Origin: Polytrichum commune
Taxonomy: Eukaryota; Streptophyta; Polytrichopsida; Polytrichales; Polytrichaceae
NCBI GenBank assembly: GCA_950295325.1
Contig: OX485807.1
Span: 14,971,001-15,035,000 of the forward strand
DNA: 64,000 nucleotides
Direction of reading: 5' to 3'
Shown: one piece after another, positions 47,401 to 59,740 of the stretch
Layout of the letters: the number at the start of each line of letters is the position of its first letter
Numbering within the stretch: the stretch's first letter is position 1
Translations under genes and position numbers: made by a program
The notes under the pieces: model-generated
Databases searched by the model: none
Seen by the model: only the letters and a program-made list of their open reading frames with translations
What the model was told of the DNA's origin: nothing

Positions 47401-48060
47401 CTCACCTCACCTCACCCCAAACTCCCACCTTCGCACCCTCCCCAAACCCTCACCCCAACCCCCCTCCTGCTGCGGCGCCCCCCAGCGCCCTAGCCGTCCC
47501 GAATGCGTCCCCACCCCCCGCCGTGATGCGGATGCTGTGACGACGCGCCAGGATACTCGAACCAGATGAGCCGCGACGAGACGAGTCTAGCCCAGCCTGC
47601 GTGATAGCCAGCCTAGCTAGTTAAGCAAGCAAGCGAGACGAGACGAGCCGAGCCGTGCCGAGCGACGCAGCTGCCTTGCCTTGGCTTGCCTTGCCCGTGT
47701 TGCGTCTGTCGGGTCCGCGGGCGTGCGTACGCTCTTCTCTTCCTACCTCTCGGGGGGTTGCGAAGGCAGCCTTGCTCTGCCCTTGCCCCTGCCCTTGCCC
47801 TTCCTCTCTCCTTCTCTCTAGCTAGCGGGCTGGCTGGGCTGGGCTCGGCTGGAGTGGGCTGGCTCCCCTGCCCTGCCCTTCCCTTCCCTGCCCTGCCCTC
47901 GCCGCGAGTGTGTGAGCGAACTAGCGAGCGAGCGCGGGTGGCAGGCTGGCGGGGCGGGGCGGGCTTCCCTTTCCCTTTCCCTCCCGCCCCACGCGCGTGA
48001 CGGACTCCCTTCCCTGGTTCCACGCCTGCCTCCGCCCCCCTCTCTCTCTCTCTGCTACTT
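47401..48060 (-). promoter_or_regulatory. GC-rich, pyrimidine-biased 5' region of SMT2
   Basis: The 0.65 kb before the SMT2 start is far richer in G+C than the window average, with CpG-dense runs, repeated short units (GACGAGACGAGCCGAG near 47640; CCCTGCCCTTCCCTTCCC near 47870) and a CT microsatellite (48035-48052). It probably contains the 5' UTR and core promoter of a broadly expressed gene. ORFs seen here on both strands are low-complexity artefacts. Confidence 0.5.
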
Positions 48061-48149
48061 TACTCTAGTTTACTCCCTCTTTTACAAGCCCTACTCTCTA
48101 CTCCCACTTTACTCCGTGTTTTGTTGCGTCTCATTATCTACCAAATAGA

Positions 48150-48168
48150 AGAAGAAGAAGAAGAAGAA
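48150..48168. repeat. (GAA)n microsatellite
   Basis: About six GAA units at the edge of the GC-rich island. Confidence 0.85.
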
Positions 48169-48419
48169 TTATAGAGTTTACTAGCATTGTGGCCCCTCGC
48201 GTTGTTACGACTTGGATTTTTTAATTTTTTAATTTTTAATTTTTGGTAATAGCACATGTGTTGTGAAAGTATGTATGTGAAACCGGCCTCGTTAGCTTGC
48301 CTCGGTCACGTGAAGCGTCCCTGTTGATATTGTAAATTGATGAAGTAAAGCAAATGAAACCATGGTTTAGTCCCAACCCTAGAGATTATGAGACTTCCCC
48401 CCAAAGTCGTATGAGTTTT

Positions 48420-48760
48420 CTTAATGTGGAAATTATTCTACACAAAGAGTGGTGTCGGGCTATTAGAAAATATGCATTCTAACATGTCCTACTAGGATGG
48501 ATGGGCCAAGCTAGCCTTGCATAGGCCGATCTAGGATTTAGGACCAAGGGTCCCATGAATATACCTTATTTTAGATCCTAAAATTTTCTCAATGCTTGAG
48601 AGGTGGAAAGAGGAGGTCCCAAAAGTTTCAACAAACTTTCAAAATATGCTCCGATACACAACGAGCTAACAACCTCTGAATAGAAAGTTTTCACAAAGAA
48701 GGATCAAAGCCCATGCTTTGGCCCCTCTTCGAGAGACTTTGCAGATAACTCCTGTAGGAC
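48420..48760 (+). repeat. Dispersed repeat family F, copy 1
   Basis: It shares AGAGTGGTGTCxGGCTATTA, TAGGATGGxTGGGCCAAGCT and TTTxAGATCCTAAAA with 57050-57320; a further partial copy is at 57480-57680. Confidence 0.55.
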
Positions 48761-49059
48761 TTGCATTTTTCTTGAGGAATTGGACTTAGGGGTGGTCTCT
48801 AAAGTGGGCCAAAGTTTGGTAACCAACCATAACCAACCACATATATGTTGTGATTCTATGGTGTTGGTAACCCTCCCTTCAAGTGAAGTCCAATTATAAG
48901 TGAGTGTTGAGCTGAAGCAGTCTTTTAAAATGAGCCAAAGTTTGGCCTTGGTCAGACAACCAACATGAATCAGTCATGTGTACATGACAGTAATAGGGCA
49001 TAGCATTGTTGCAATGAACCTCTTGTTCAAAACTTTGTTCATTAGCACTAATATATAAT

Positions 49060-49470
49060 GGGTCTTAAATGGTTACTTTCTTTTACCAACTCATTTCTCA
49101 TGGGATACAAAACACGCTATCAATACAAGATGGTTAGCAAATCCTAATTGGGGTTGTAGTCACTTCCTCACCATTCTCGGAGCTCACATGAATATCTTAT
49201 TCATTATCAAAGTGAAAATTTGTGTGCTCATTAAATGGTCATATAGCCCCCACCCTACCCCCACGTACCCCCACTCATGATGCTCACTATTGAGTCTAGA
49301 ATGGTTAATATTTTTTGAGCACGTAGTCCACCTCTTTTAAGCATGGGTCATTTTGGTATATGTTCTTGGAGCCCCATCTTAACACATAGCACTCAGATAT
49401 GGGTGTCCATATTAATGCTATGTTGGAATTAAACACACATGTCTTAACACTAACACTAGTGTGATCCATC
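49060..49470 (-). repeat. Dispersed repeat family E copy
   Basis: It has the family landmarks (AAATGGTTACTTTC, CTCATTAAATGGTCATATAG, then a C-rich stretch, TAGCACTCAGATATGGGTGT) in the same order as the 43.6-kb copy. Confidence 0.6.
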
Positions 49471-50099
49471 GTTCCATGCCAATTGATAAATATAACAACA
49501 TAAATTAACAAAAGAACAAACAATCTATACATGTGGTTTGCTAGTTGGGAGAGAGGGAATTATCGCATATGAAGATACCTCTCAATTGTCCAACATAAAA
49601 AGCTTTGAAATAATGTGCAGCTTGGATGTCATTATTTTCAATATATTTGACACCGGACTTAGCTTTAAAGACCACAAATTATTCAAGTCCAAGTCATTTG
49701 AGATGAAATGACTACAAACATACAAGGGGGTCAAGTTTTATGTTGAATGAATGAGAGGTATGCTATGAGATAAGTCCTTCTCTCCATTGGGCTTGCCCCT
49801 CCCCACTCACACACATGACATATTCCATTTCCTTCTTTCGACACCTCATATGGACCCTTGAACCACTACCACTTCACTCTACTTCAATATTCACAAGCCT
49901 TAGTCGCTACACTTGATTCCTTGTTTGTTGGGCAAAACCCCTTTCAAATGGAATAAGACCCACATTTTCCCCTCTCCTTAATTGAAACTTGATTCAATAG
50001 TTCTAGCACGTTTTCGTGCCACATATAGCACTAGTGTGGCCTTTTCTCATTCTAAACAAAAAAGCAAAAGGAAGGAAAAGCAATCTAAAAACAAATTCC

Positions 50100-50290
50100 C
50101 CCCCCCCCCCCTTCCCTTTTCTCCTTGCTCAACTCCCACCCGCTTGATGGACTCCTTCCCTTGTTCCACGCATCCAAGCTTCTACTTCACTTTACACTCT
50201 ACTTTGCTTCTCTACACTAAATGTGTACTCACGTCACTTTACTCCTTGTTTGTTGGGTCCCTTAACAAATGAAACAAGACCCGCATATTC
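50100..50290 (+). repeat. Partial duplicate of the SMT2 upstream region
   Basis: From ACTCCxTTCCCTxGTTCCACGC through TTTACTCC and TTGTTTGTTG the order of phrases resembles 47995-48140. A third weak copy lies near 49870-49960. This suggests a segment duplication that carried only non-coding DNA. Confidence 0.4.
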
Positions 50291-50344
50291 CCCTCCACTT
50301 GATTCGATACTTGATTCATTAGCACTAGTCGGCATATGGAAGTA

Positions 50345-50720
50345 CGGATCATAAATGGACACGCTTCTCTGTGCACTTCTAGTAGGATATGTAACACACA
50401 ATTGAATGTAGATGATTAGCAACTCAAATTAGCTAGTTTACTCATGGTTTTTGAAATTCATACAAATATCCTATTCATTGTCAAAGCAAAGGTTCTCCAT
50501 AATATTGAATGATAATGTAGTCCCCCCCCCCCCACCTTCCTCCCTCAAATTATGTTGGTTATTTGATCTAGAATAGTTGATTATTATGAGCACTTAATCT
50601 AATCTTTTTTTCCAGCACATGTTGTTTTGGTGTCCCTTTTTAGATCCACACCCAACCATTCACCACTCAAATATAGGTGTTCATTCAAGATGAGGCACCA
50701 AAGTGAAAACATCTACCTTA
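50345..50720 (-). repeat. Dispersed repeat family E copy with internal poly-C
   Basis: Same arrangement as the other reverse copies, with poly-C at 50522-50533 and ACCACTCAAATATAGGTGTT near its end. Confidence 0.55.
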
Positions 50721-51796
50721 TGCGCTATGGTAGTTGACACATCCCATCAATGTGGGGAAGCATGATGAGTTGTTTCTACATAAGGTCATCGCTTAAGTTT
50801 CTAGGCTTAAGCCATTGGGGAGCAAAATAACCTGAATTAAATGTTTTTTCTCAAGCTCGTGGGTTGCTTCCTTGGGTGGGATTGTATTTGATATGTATGT
50901 GGTGACAATAACAAGGTTTTTGAACTTACGTATTTTCTTAAATTTCTACCATGTTCTCGAGCCTCCATTTTTAGCCAATTTAATAAAACTTTGAGTGATT
51001 GTAAACCTCCTTGAGACTATATCTAATTTACGAGTCTACTTCGCTTTTTCTGCACAAGCCCTGCTCACATCACTTTACTTGTGCCTCATGTAGTTGGCAC
51101 ATGTAACGCTATAGTTGGAGACTTTGTTATCTAAAGTATTAATGGGAGTGATTGAGGCCAACTAATGAGGCCGACTTTTGCTTTTACCTACATTCTTATA
51201 CATAATTATTTTTACAAGTACAATTGACATATATATTTGATATATCCAAGTCCCAATGCAATGGGCCATGATGCTACACTAAATGTCATATTTAGTGCAA
51301 TATAGTATTTTATGTCACTATGATCATTTTTTTGGATGACACTTCTTGTGAATAAGTGAACAAGTATTGTCATGGATGATGGATGTGTTCAAAACCTACC
51401 TTCTCTTGTCGGCCACTCTTCTCTTGGTTCCGCCTTCACCCGAAGGACTCCTTATTTGCTCGAGAGTTTGCTCAATGCAATGATTTTTAATTTTGGTTCT
51501 TTTGTATTTCGGTTGAATACAATGCATTTCCACTTGAGTTTCGGGGCTTGGATCCGGTTTCTTGCCATCCTCACAAGTTGCACTTTGTGATATGATTTTC
51601 AACAAATGAAGGTTTTGGTTGGGTTTGATTTGGTTACATTTTTGTTGCAACTCTATGCAAGGCTCATGTAGATATGTTGAAGATTTAGAGTGGAGTTGGA
51701 GGGTAGGGTTTAAGGTGCAAGGGTTGTGCATGTAGGAGTAGCAAGAGGAATTAGTGCACAAAGAGTTGTTGTGAAACTACTATGGCGAGTGTGTCT
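50721..51796. other. Spacer without recognised features
   Basis: A minus-strand 121-codon ORF (51761-51396) has no motif and a biased composition. I see no splice-linked coding text. Confidence 0.35.
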
Positions 51797-51808
51797 GAAT
51801 CAAGATCT

Positions 51809-51976
51809 TTTTTTCTTTTTTCTTTTGTTGAAACACAAGAGGTGCTTGACCACCTGACTAGTTTCCGTCAAGTAGAGAGACGATCACACAACCAGGAATC
51901 GAACCGTCAACAACTCCGTTCAGTTTGGATACCTTTCCACTATCATCCGATAGCTTAGGGTCATCTCGGACCGTTT
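51809..51976 (-). mobile_element. tRNA-like SINE
   Basis: On the minus strand there is a good pol III B box, GGTTCGATTCC (plus 51895-51905), and about 35-40 bp before it a plausible A-box region around TAGTGGAAAGG. The element ends in an A-rich tail (AAAAGAAAAAAGAAAAAAA). Flanks GAATCAAGATCT (51797-51808) and GAATCGAAATCT (51977-51988) look like a 12-bp target duplication with two changes. There is no full tRNA cloverleaf, so it is not a tRNA gene. Confidence 0.65.
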
Positions 51977-52392
51977 GAATCGAAATCTCGGTCTTCTCCT
52001 TGTCATGGTGTCTATTTTGCGGAGGCGGCCTATTCTCTGTGATTTGCTATCCAGGTGAGAAATAATCATCATCATGTACTGATCCTCCTTCGGTTTCTGT
52101 TATGACATGTGTGTGGTGATGTTAGGACGATTGTTAGGCCATAAGACGGAGAAGCTTAACATGGCTCCAGAATTCCTTCGGGAGTCACCAATTCTTTTCA
52201 CCCCAGAGGTTGTAATGCATACACTCATGGTCCACCATGCTCGAGGTGAGTCTATTTGAATACGAAAGTGAGCAATCTAAACACGTGCTATACATAATCC
52301 TCTATAATCATGTGATGCATACGATGCTTTGGACCAAGAATCGCCAATTGAGTGATCACTATCACCTTCTTTGCAGAGGAGCTGCTTCTGAG

Positions 52393-52618
52393 CTATGATC
52401 GGGGAGAACTGGCAGTTAGTTACAGATGAACCGGTTGAGTTTGAGAAAGAACCGGTTGACGTTCAAGACTGCAGGAAGATCACCGATCGTTTTAAAGGAA
52501 TCTATAGAAGAATATACCCCAGTTTAATAAAGGAAAACCGAAGGATGTCAACATGTAACTGGTTGGACTTGCAAACACTAGGATCTCAACTGATTATGCC
52601 CAAAAAATTCCTCGATCA
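52393..52618 (+). mobile_element. MITE family C with a perfect 11-bp target duplication
   Basis: CTATGATCGGGGAGAACTGG at the left and AAAATTCCTCGATCA at the right are short inverted ends. The direct repeat CTGCTTCTGAG flanks it (52382-52392 and 52619-52629). The 9-11-bp duplication points to a MULE-like mechanism. This copy defines the family boundaries used for the others. Confidence 0.82.
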
Positions 52619-52999
52619 CTGCTTCTGAGGACTCATGAGAAAATAGATTTTTTGAGTCACAGATCCAGCAACGAATGGTCTATAATGATGTTGTCACCTT
52701 GTTTCTGCTCAATGTTCTGAGTTCAAACGATGTACAAGAGTGAGAGAGTTACCTCAAAGGTGCCATTGATCGATCAAACATTCTAGATGTGCGAGTATAG
52801 TATCACAACCCTATCCCCAAAGTGCTTGTTCTCAACAATAGTGCGAGAATTGCTTTTCTGCACATTGACATTAATTGGACGAGGTATTCCGTAATGTGCA
52901 GCCCAAAGTATTGTGAAATAACTAAACCAATGAACCCTCTCCATATTGTATTGGGGTTTTGCTTTAGTAAGCCACAAGTGTCTTCCCTCCAAATTTCAT

Positions 53000-54300
53000 C
53001 AGATTACATGTGATATATAAGCCCTTTTCTTTTCGACTCTTGAAGGAACTCTTGTTTTGGAAGGAATGACCCGAGCTTTCTTCTCTCCTTAAAATCATGG
53101 CTCGGATTCAAATTGATGTGGTTGAAGTCAATTGCATGAAATCTGTGCTGATTATTGAAACAAGGTTCGGCATAATTAGCATCCTAAAAAATTGTGATGA
53201 AATATTATCATGGATGAATTGAAATGTAGATGAAAAATCACTTAGTAAGTGATAGTAATTGCAACACTGTAAATCTATCATTCACCCAAAAAAATTTATA
53301 AGGAATGACGAATAATGTTGGGTTAACATTTGGTGTTGGTGACACTGCACCGTGGTTTAAGATTTGAATTGGTGACACTCAATACCACAGTTAGTGTAGT
53401 TTCTAAACTGGGTCATTACTTTGGTTCCCAAATCCAAATCACTTCGGAGCAACAATAACATCTTCACTCCATTGTCTTTCTCCAAAAGCTTGTGGCTTGC
53501 TTCCATAGGAGATACTACATTGTATGTGTATGGGGAAAGCAAGGGCCGGATAGCATGGGGTCCCAAGTCCCAACGTGGAGGTAAAGTCTCAACTTTTGAG
53601 CCTCGAGAGCACAAAAAAGTATGTTTTTCATGGTGTTTTAATTGTCTCATGCAAAAAGAATTCGGGATTTGTGTTGTGAGTTGGGTCTAGTATTCTGCTC
53701 GACCCAACTCTCAACACAACTCCCAAGCCTCGCCTCCAAAGTGCGATGCCATGTAGGCATCCATGTCATACTTGGGACTTTTAACTTGGGACCTCATGTG
53801 AAATGGTAACTTTCATGCTCTCAACGGTTGAGATTGCACAAATTTACCTCAAGTGTATGGAACTTAGGATTTGGGACCCTGTGTAAACCAGCCCTAAGAA
53901 CATTCTCGAGAGGGTGATCAACTTTCAATGTCAACCACGTTCTACAACTTTGTGTAATAGCCGATTGAACCATTGTTCAAGTGATTGTGAAATCACCTTT
54001 TTGATATTATCATTCCTTTAGGTTTTTTAATTAAAAAAAAGTAGTCACAATCAATGACAAATGCCCAAAAACTCCACATATATGCCCCCTCCCCCCCAAC
54101 ACACACACACCACGCATTCCGATAAAACATGCAAGCTTGAGAAAGACATTGGCGTGAAAGTTTATTGTGCTAGTTGATCTTGGCTTTTGAGTGACTCAAA
54201 AAATAGAAACCAAGTCCCGACTAGCACCTAGAAACTAAAATGAAGGCTATCATTATGCCCTAGACATTGAATTGAAGATCTTGAGCCATCGACTAACAAA
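53000..54300. other. Spacer; possible single end of a Harbinger-like MITE
   Basis: GTGTAAACCAGCCC followed by TAA (53882-53898) resembles a Harbinger right end, but no matching left end was found. No gene. Confidence 0.3.
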
Positions 54301-54950
54301 TTTTACATGATCACATTTGAATGTCACCTAGGTGGGCCAATGCATCCTCTCGTAAAATAGACCGATGTCATAGCAATTTGCAAAAATAACAATTTTACGT
54401 GACGCATGTTTGGATTTCACTAAGGCGGGTTGATGCATCTTATCACAAAATAGATCGACACAAGATCAAAATAAGAATGTTCTTTATGGCAGGCACTTTA
54501 CAAACTATAATATCCCACCATGAAATCTAGTGGGACCTAACGCGGTCAATCTCAAGCTAATGGCCACTAAAGCTCATAGTGCTTTAAGCACAACAATGCC
54601 CTCAAATAGGGGCATTGTGTGAGCTCTCAAATCCCACCCCTCAAGCTCCCGGTCCGGAAGCGGGCCCTTGTTCACACAACATCCCCACTCTCGGACATCA
54701 TCTACCATCACATTTGAAAATCCCTAAAATTCTTGCTCTCGTATCATGTTCACGTTAGGGTCAGCCGTTGATCACAGGCAGTAGGTGGAGTCCCTCTTGA
54801 TAAAGAAAGTGCATATCTTTTCAAAATTTATTACTAGTAGTAAAAGCCCACACCAGGGTTAGTCGTTGGTCATGGGCAGTAGGTGAAGTCCTTGTTGATA
54901 GGGAAAGTGCATATCTTTCCGAAATTTTATTATTAGTACTAAGTTTTTTC
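54301..54950 (+). repeat. Two short tandem duplications
   Basis: Units of about 110 bp at 54303 and 54405 share ACATGxTxxATTTxACxTAG and AAAATAGAxCGA. Units of about 98 bp at 54757 and 54855 share GCAGTAGGTGxAGTCC and AAAGTGCATATCTTT. Confidence 0.6.
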
Positions 54951-55545
54951 CCCATCCCACTCATAGTAACACCATTGGATGTAATATATTGTAGTTTCGC
55001 CGATGCATACAAGATAAGAACTCATGTCAAGATGAAAACTCTCCCACTGGTGTGGTCCCGTCGTTGGTCCTAGTGTGGGAATGAATGGTAGCATATTATG
55101 GACTCGAACCCTAGTGTAAACTCCTTGGATCCCCAAAAAAACATTCCAACCAATGGATCGCTCGGTTTCAAAGCTCCTTTGGTCTTGGACCCTAGTGTAA
55201 CTTCACCCTAACTTACAGGCTGTTTTGGGGGGGGGGGGGGAGGGGTGGTTCTAGAACCTACACTCAGCACATCCAGACTGCCCTCTACTTTCTATTCTCC
55301 CCCCACTTCAGAATCTTTCTTCACCCTCCATCCATGCTCCCTACAAATCTGCGATCCCATCTCACATGAAAACATGGCAATTGATATGACAAATACAAGT
55401 AATTCAAGCAGGTGCTAAGTTAGGTTTGCAATCGTCGGTTCTCTTTCACACCAAGTTCATAAAACTTATTCAGCAATGTGCGTTCGTTCGTTATGTGGGC
55501 CCTGGAAATATAAAATCATGGGATGCGAATCTTGTTGGGAGCTCA

Positions 55546-56200
55546 GTCTGAGTCTCCATGCACATGGTTTCGTATCCCATGGTTATATTCCCAAGGTTAA
55601 CAACATGAACGCACAACATTGAGTAATGTTATGTTGGAAATCCTCGTATTGCCAACAATAAATCAATCTCACCCCCCCCCCCCCAAATCATCCATACGCA
55701 CATTTAAATCAATCACAATTAAACTTAAAAGCGTGCCTAATTCCAACACGACAATGATTATGTCTGAGTCTCCACGCACAAGGTTTCGCATCCCATGGTT
55801 ATATTCCCAGGGTTAACAACCCGAACGCACAACGTTGAGTAATGTTATGTTGGAAATCCTCGTATTGCTGACAATAAACCAATCTCAAATCCCCCCCCCC
55901 CCCCCAATACATCCATATGCACATTTAAATCAATCACAATTAAACTTAAAAGTGTGTCTAATTCCAACACGACAATGATTATGTTTGAGTCTCCACGCAC
56001 AAGGTTTCGCATCCCATGGTTATATTCCCAAGGTTAACAACCCGAACGCACAACGTTGAGTAATGTTATGTTGGAAATCCTCGTATTGCCGACAATAAAC
56101 CAATCTCAAACCCCCCCCCCCCAATACATCCATACGCACATTTAAATCAATCACAATTAAACTTAAAAGTGTGCCTAATTCCAACACGACAATGATCTGG
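55546..56200 (+). repeat. Three tandem units of 217-221 bp, each with a poly-C tract
   Basis: GAGTCTCCACGCACAAGGTT or a variant starts at 55546, 55763 and 55984. Each unit carries GTTGAGTAATGTTATGTTGG, then a C run of differing length (about 55673, 55891 and 56110), then TTAAATCAATCACAATTAAA. To the left (55480-55545) an inverted partial copy would form a hairpin with unit 1. Confidence 0.85.
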
Positions 56201-56214
56201 ACACCGTTATATCA

Positions 56215-56530
56215 ATGATATGGGGTTAGGTGTGGTGAGATGTAGACCTAGAAAGGACACCAACGATACATGTGTTTGAATGAGATCAAACTACGTGCTC
56301 AAAAATGCTAACCATTATAGGTTCAGTAGTCAACTTGATTGGAATGATCTATGTTACCCCTTGATAAGCACATGAATCTTCACTTTGACAATGAATAAGA
56401 TATTCTTATGAGCTCCAAAATTAAGAGGCAAACAACTATGGGCATGATTTGAATTTGCTAATCATCTCGCATTATTTACATGTTTTGTATCCTACAAGAA
56501 ATGGGTGCTTAGAAGAAAATATCCAAATAA
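56215..56530 (+). repeat. Dispersed repeat family E copy
   Basis: Forward orientation: ACTACGTGCTCAAAAATGCT, then AATCTTCACTTTGACAATGA, then TTGAATTTGCTAATCATCTC and TGTATCCTACAAGAA. Confidence 0.6.
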
Positions 56531-57049
56531 CATGCATCTACCTTACACACAACCCACACAACCTCGTCCATTGGCTACAAAGGAGCTCCATTGGCCTTCT
56601 TCCAAAACCAAAAGAATTCACTTCCAATATAATCATACAATGGCCATTGTTAGCCAATGTTCCAAAAAGGTGGGGGCACCACTATAAGTGTTGTGTCATA
56701 TGCACATGTGCAAGGACTAGGACGAACAACCCCACAATAGTGGGATTAATAGCATCTAGCAAATAGCTTAGCTCTGAATAAACCGTTTAAGGTTAGCATA
56801 TGACCACGGGTCTATCCCCAAGGGCACAATGTCTCTCAATCATACCAACACCCAGTTGGCTCTCTCTCTAGAGATGGCAAGTTCATCATTGCATTTATCA
56901 ACATCTTTGGGTTTGTTGATAAAGGACTTTGGCAATAAAGTTAAACGTAAAGTCTTGGGTTCACACTCCCGTTGGGGTGGTTTAAATGTGAGTTTGAGAA
57001 TGTAACTATAAACTTCCCCATATTTTCTTAAGGCTTGAATTAACATGTT

Positions 57050-57680
57050 CAAAGAGTGGTGTCAGGCTATTAAAAATCAATTTTTAAGATTGTAATATTA
57101 GGATGGGTGGGCCAAGCTACCAATCCAGGATTTAGGGTGATGGGCCTCGTGAGCAAATACTATTTTGGATCCTAAAACTTTCTCAAAGTTTGTGGGATGG
57201 CAAGAGGTGGTTCAAGAAGTTTCACCCAACTTTTGAAATAGGCTTTGGCACACGACGAGTTCACAAGCCATTTAATAGGAATACGTCTCAATGAAGGATT
57301 AGACCCATGATTTTTTTTCCTTTCCTTAAGGAATTTTACACATATTAACTCTACTAAAGTTATTTGTTGAAGTGTTGCCATCAAACTCTTGTTGCCTTGG
57401 CTGCAACGTGATTTTGAGAGCTTATGAATAAAATCATCCAAGTTCTTTTTAGTGCTTAAATTATCATGCTCAAACATAAATAGGATTTAGGATGAGATTT
57501 AGGACCGCATCCCATGGGAAAACCCTATTTTAAATCCTAAGGTTCTCTCAAAGTATTTGGAATGGCAACATGTGGTTGCAAAAACTTCACCCGACTTTCA
57601 AATAGGCTATCACACATGACTAGTTAACGAGCTTTTAATGGAAATTCTTCTCAAAGGTTGATCAAACCCACGATTTTACA
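57050..57680 (+). repeat. Dispersed repeat family F, two consecutive copies
   Basis: The first (57050-57320) matches 48420-48760. The second (57480-57680) repeats CCTATTTTAAATCCTAAGGT and CACCCGACTTTCAAATAGGC, so the family is locally duplicated. Confidence 0.55.
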
Positions 57681-57689
57681 GATAACTTT

Positions 57690-58640
57690 GATGTTTTGAG
57701 CATTTGGGTGATGTCAAATTAATTGTAGTATGTTTTGAAGGCAAGTTAGGACAATTTAAATTGATGTCGTCTTGGACATATGCACAATACTTTGTCCATA
57801 CAATGAAACTTGTGTCAAATAATAATGTAGAAGCAACAAATAATAATGTAGAAATATTACTATATGTGAAATGCATAGGTTAATATATTTTATTTAGAAA
57901 AACACATCAAAATTTTACCAACACAAAGTTGAACCCATTGACCCCAACATGTTCAAAATTCCCTTTGGTACATGCTAGAGTGTACAACCTATCATGCAAT
58001 AGATGGGCTCCAATCAAGGATAAAATGATGGAGTACACTATAAATGCTAGCGAAGTGGAGGTGTGTCCTTATTATCTAAATACTTTGGTTGGCTAGAATT
58101 TATCGTTCACCTTGAATTGTCATTTGTCTTACATAAATTGCACTTTGAATTGTGTCAAGGTTGCCATTGTATGAGTGACATTGAGGCTTGTTTGTTTGCA
58201 AGCGAGCAATCCTTGAGCAATCCTCAATCGCTTTTTAAAAGCATTGGACACATGACACAATATAAAGTGGACGTGGATCACATTGTAGTGTTTTCAGGAA
58301 AAAACTTCAAATATTAAAAACTTGCATGTTTTAAAAATACTACACTCTTGATTTTATTTACTAACTAAACATATTTTTAATTATGAAATGGTAACCTTCA
58401 AAATTTTGTTGGAAAAAAACTATTTGGGTCGTCTTGTTGCAAAATCCGGATGATCACCAAACATTTATTCATTTTACACATATAGGATCCTACTGCACTT
58501 CCATATCACACCATCCATTCATTCTTTTTGACACAACATTCATGTTTCACACGGTGATCTTGTGCAAAACAAAGTGGAACTACCATCCATTTCTTGACCA
58601 ATGAGAGAAACTAAAAAAAGATAGTCACAATCTGCAGTCA
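57690..58640. other. AT-rich spacer
   Basis: No gene or sharp repeat boundary seen. Confidence 0.35.
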
Positions 58641-58645
58641 CAACT

Positions 58646-58974
58646 CACTACACTAAATAGGATATTTAGTGTTTGATTATATTTAATGTTGTTTCCGTCC
58701 TACCCTGCTCAACACTAATTCTCAATTCCTTGACAATTGGTGTTAGAAAATATGCTAGAATCCTCCGTTTATCATTTTTTTTGTTTTTTGTTTTTGTTTT
58801 GTCATATCCTTACTAACACTAAATTCAAACATATAACTTCCGCATATTACCATAGTCGATATGTAGTGTTTGAGTTTACATTTAATGTCACTTACTTTCA
58901 TAGGGTTATCGATATTTAATGTATGTGTTCGTATTTAGTGTATCAAACCATTAAATATCCTATTTAGTGTAGTG
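58646..58974 (+). mobile_element. MITE family D, copy 2 (329 bp)
   Basis: The ends CACTACACTAAATAGGATAT and ATATCCTATTTAGTGTAGTG are inverted over about 28 bp. The CACTA start is suggestive, but I see no 3-bp duplication, so superfamily assignment is open. It is related to 29428-29833. Confidence 0.7.
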
Positions 58975-59449
58975 TAAACATGCCCCTTGGTGCGGGCCAC
59001 ACTAAATTAGATGAATAGTGTACTTGTGAAGGTAGAGGAAACATGAGTTTCCGTTCGCCTGCAACACACACACACACTTCTTTCAACTACCGTAGTATGT
59101 TGGCATTCTCTTAAGGAAGGACCACTTTCCGCTTTGGTGTACTTACAAGAAAATAAGCTCCTCTCTCACGTCCTTGCCCAAATTAATTCCTCCATAGTTT
59201 GTTGCAGGCCGATCATCCATGTATCACGTCAAACGCTATAATTGCTTGGACACCGTAGTGTGTGTGTGGCATTGAGAAGCAAGCCACCTATGACGTCCCA
59301 AGTACATAACCCCAACTCATAAGGTACTCATCAAGTTTGAAGAGTCCCGACTAGCACCCCATGTTTTGGAAGTCAAAGTGGTAACAAGAAGATTACAAAT
59401 CGGTTCGGGGGCACAAAGGTAGATGTGCCTACTTTGGCGGTTGATCTTG

Positions 59450-59740
59450 AAACGAACATCTAGATTTGTATGGTGTATGGTTGAGCGTGAATCTTAGAAT
59501 GGACACCATAAACACACGTGTTGAAAAGAAACCAGACTATGTGTTCAAAAATTGTTGATTGTTCCAGGCACAACAGTCGATGCTATCGAGGGGGGGGGGC
59601 TTATACGATGTTTTTACTGACTCGTGGAATCTTCACTTTGATAATGACAAGGAACATGGCCGCTAATTTGAATTTGCTAATCATCTTGTACTAAATATAT
59701 GTTTTGTATCCTACAAGAAGCAGTGCACATGGAAAAATGG
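59450..59740 (+). repeat. Dispersed repeat family E copy with poly-G
   Basis: It shares TGTGTTCAAAAATTGTTGAT, a G run (about 59589-59598), AATCTTCACTTTGATAATGA and TTGAATTTGCTAATCATCTT with the 56.2-kb copy. Confidence 0.6.

Noticed and set aside
46585-48148. Several ORFs on both strands in the SMT2 island
   Set aside because: GC-rich sequence has few stop codons; compositions are Arg/Pro/Ala-biased and SMT2 already accounts for the region.
51840-51910. Possible tRNA gene on the minus strand
   Set aside because: The TpsiC/B-box region is good, but no acceptor stem or complete cloverleaf can be formed; a SINE explains the A-rich tail and flanking duplication.
53882-53898. Harbinger-like terminal sequence
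   Set aside because: Only one end is visible; without a matching opposite end or duplication an element cannot be defined.
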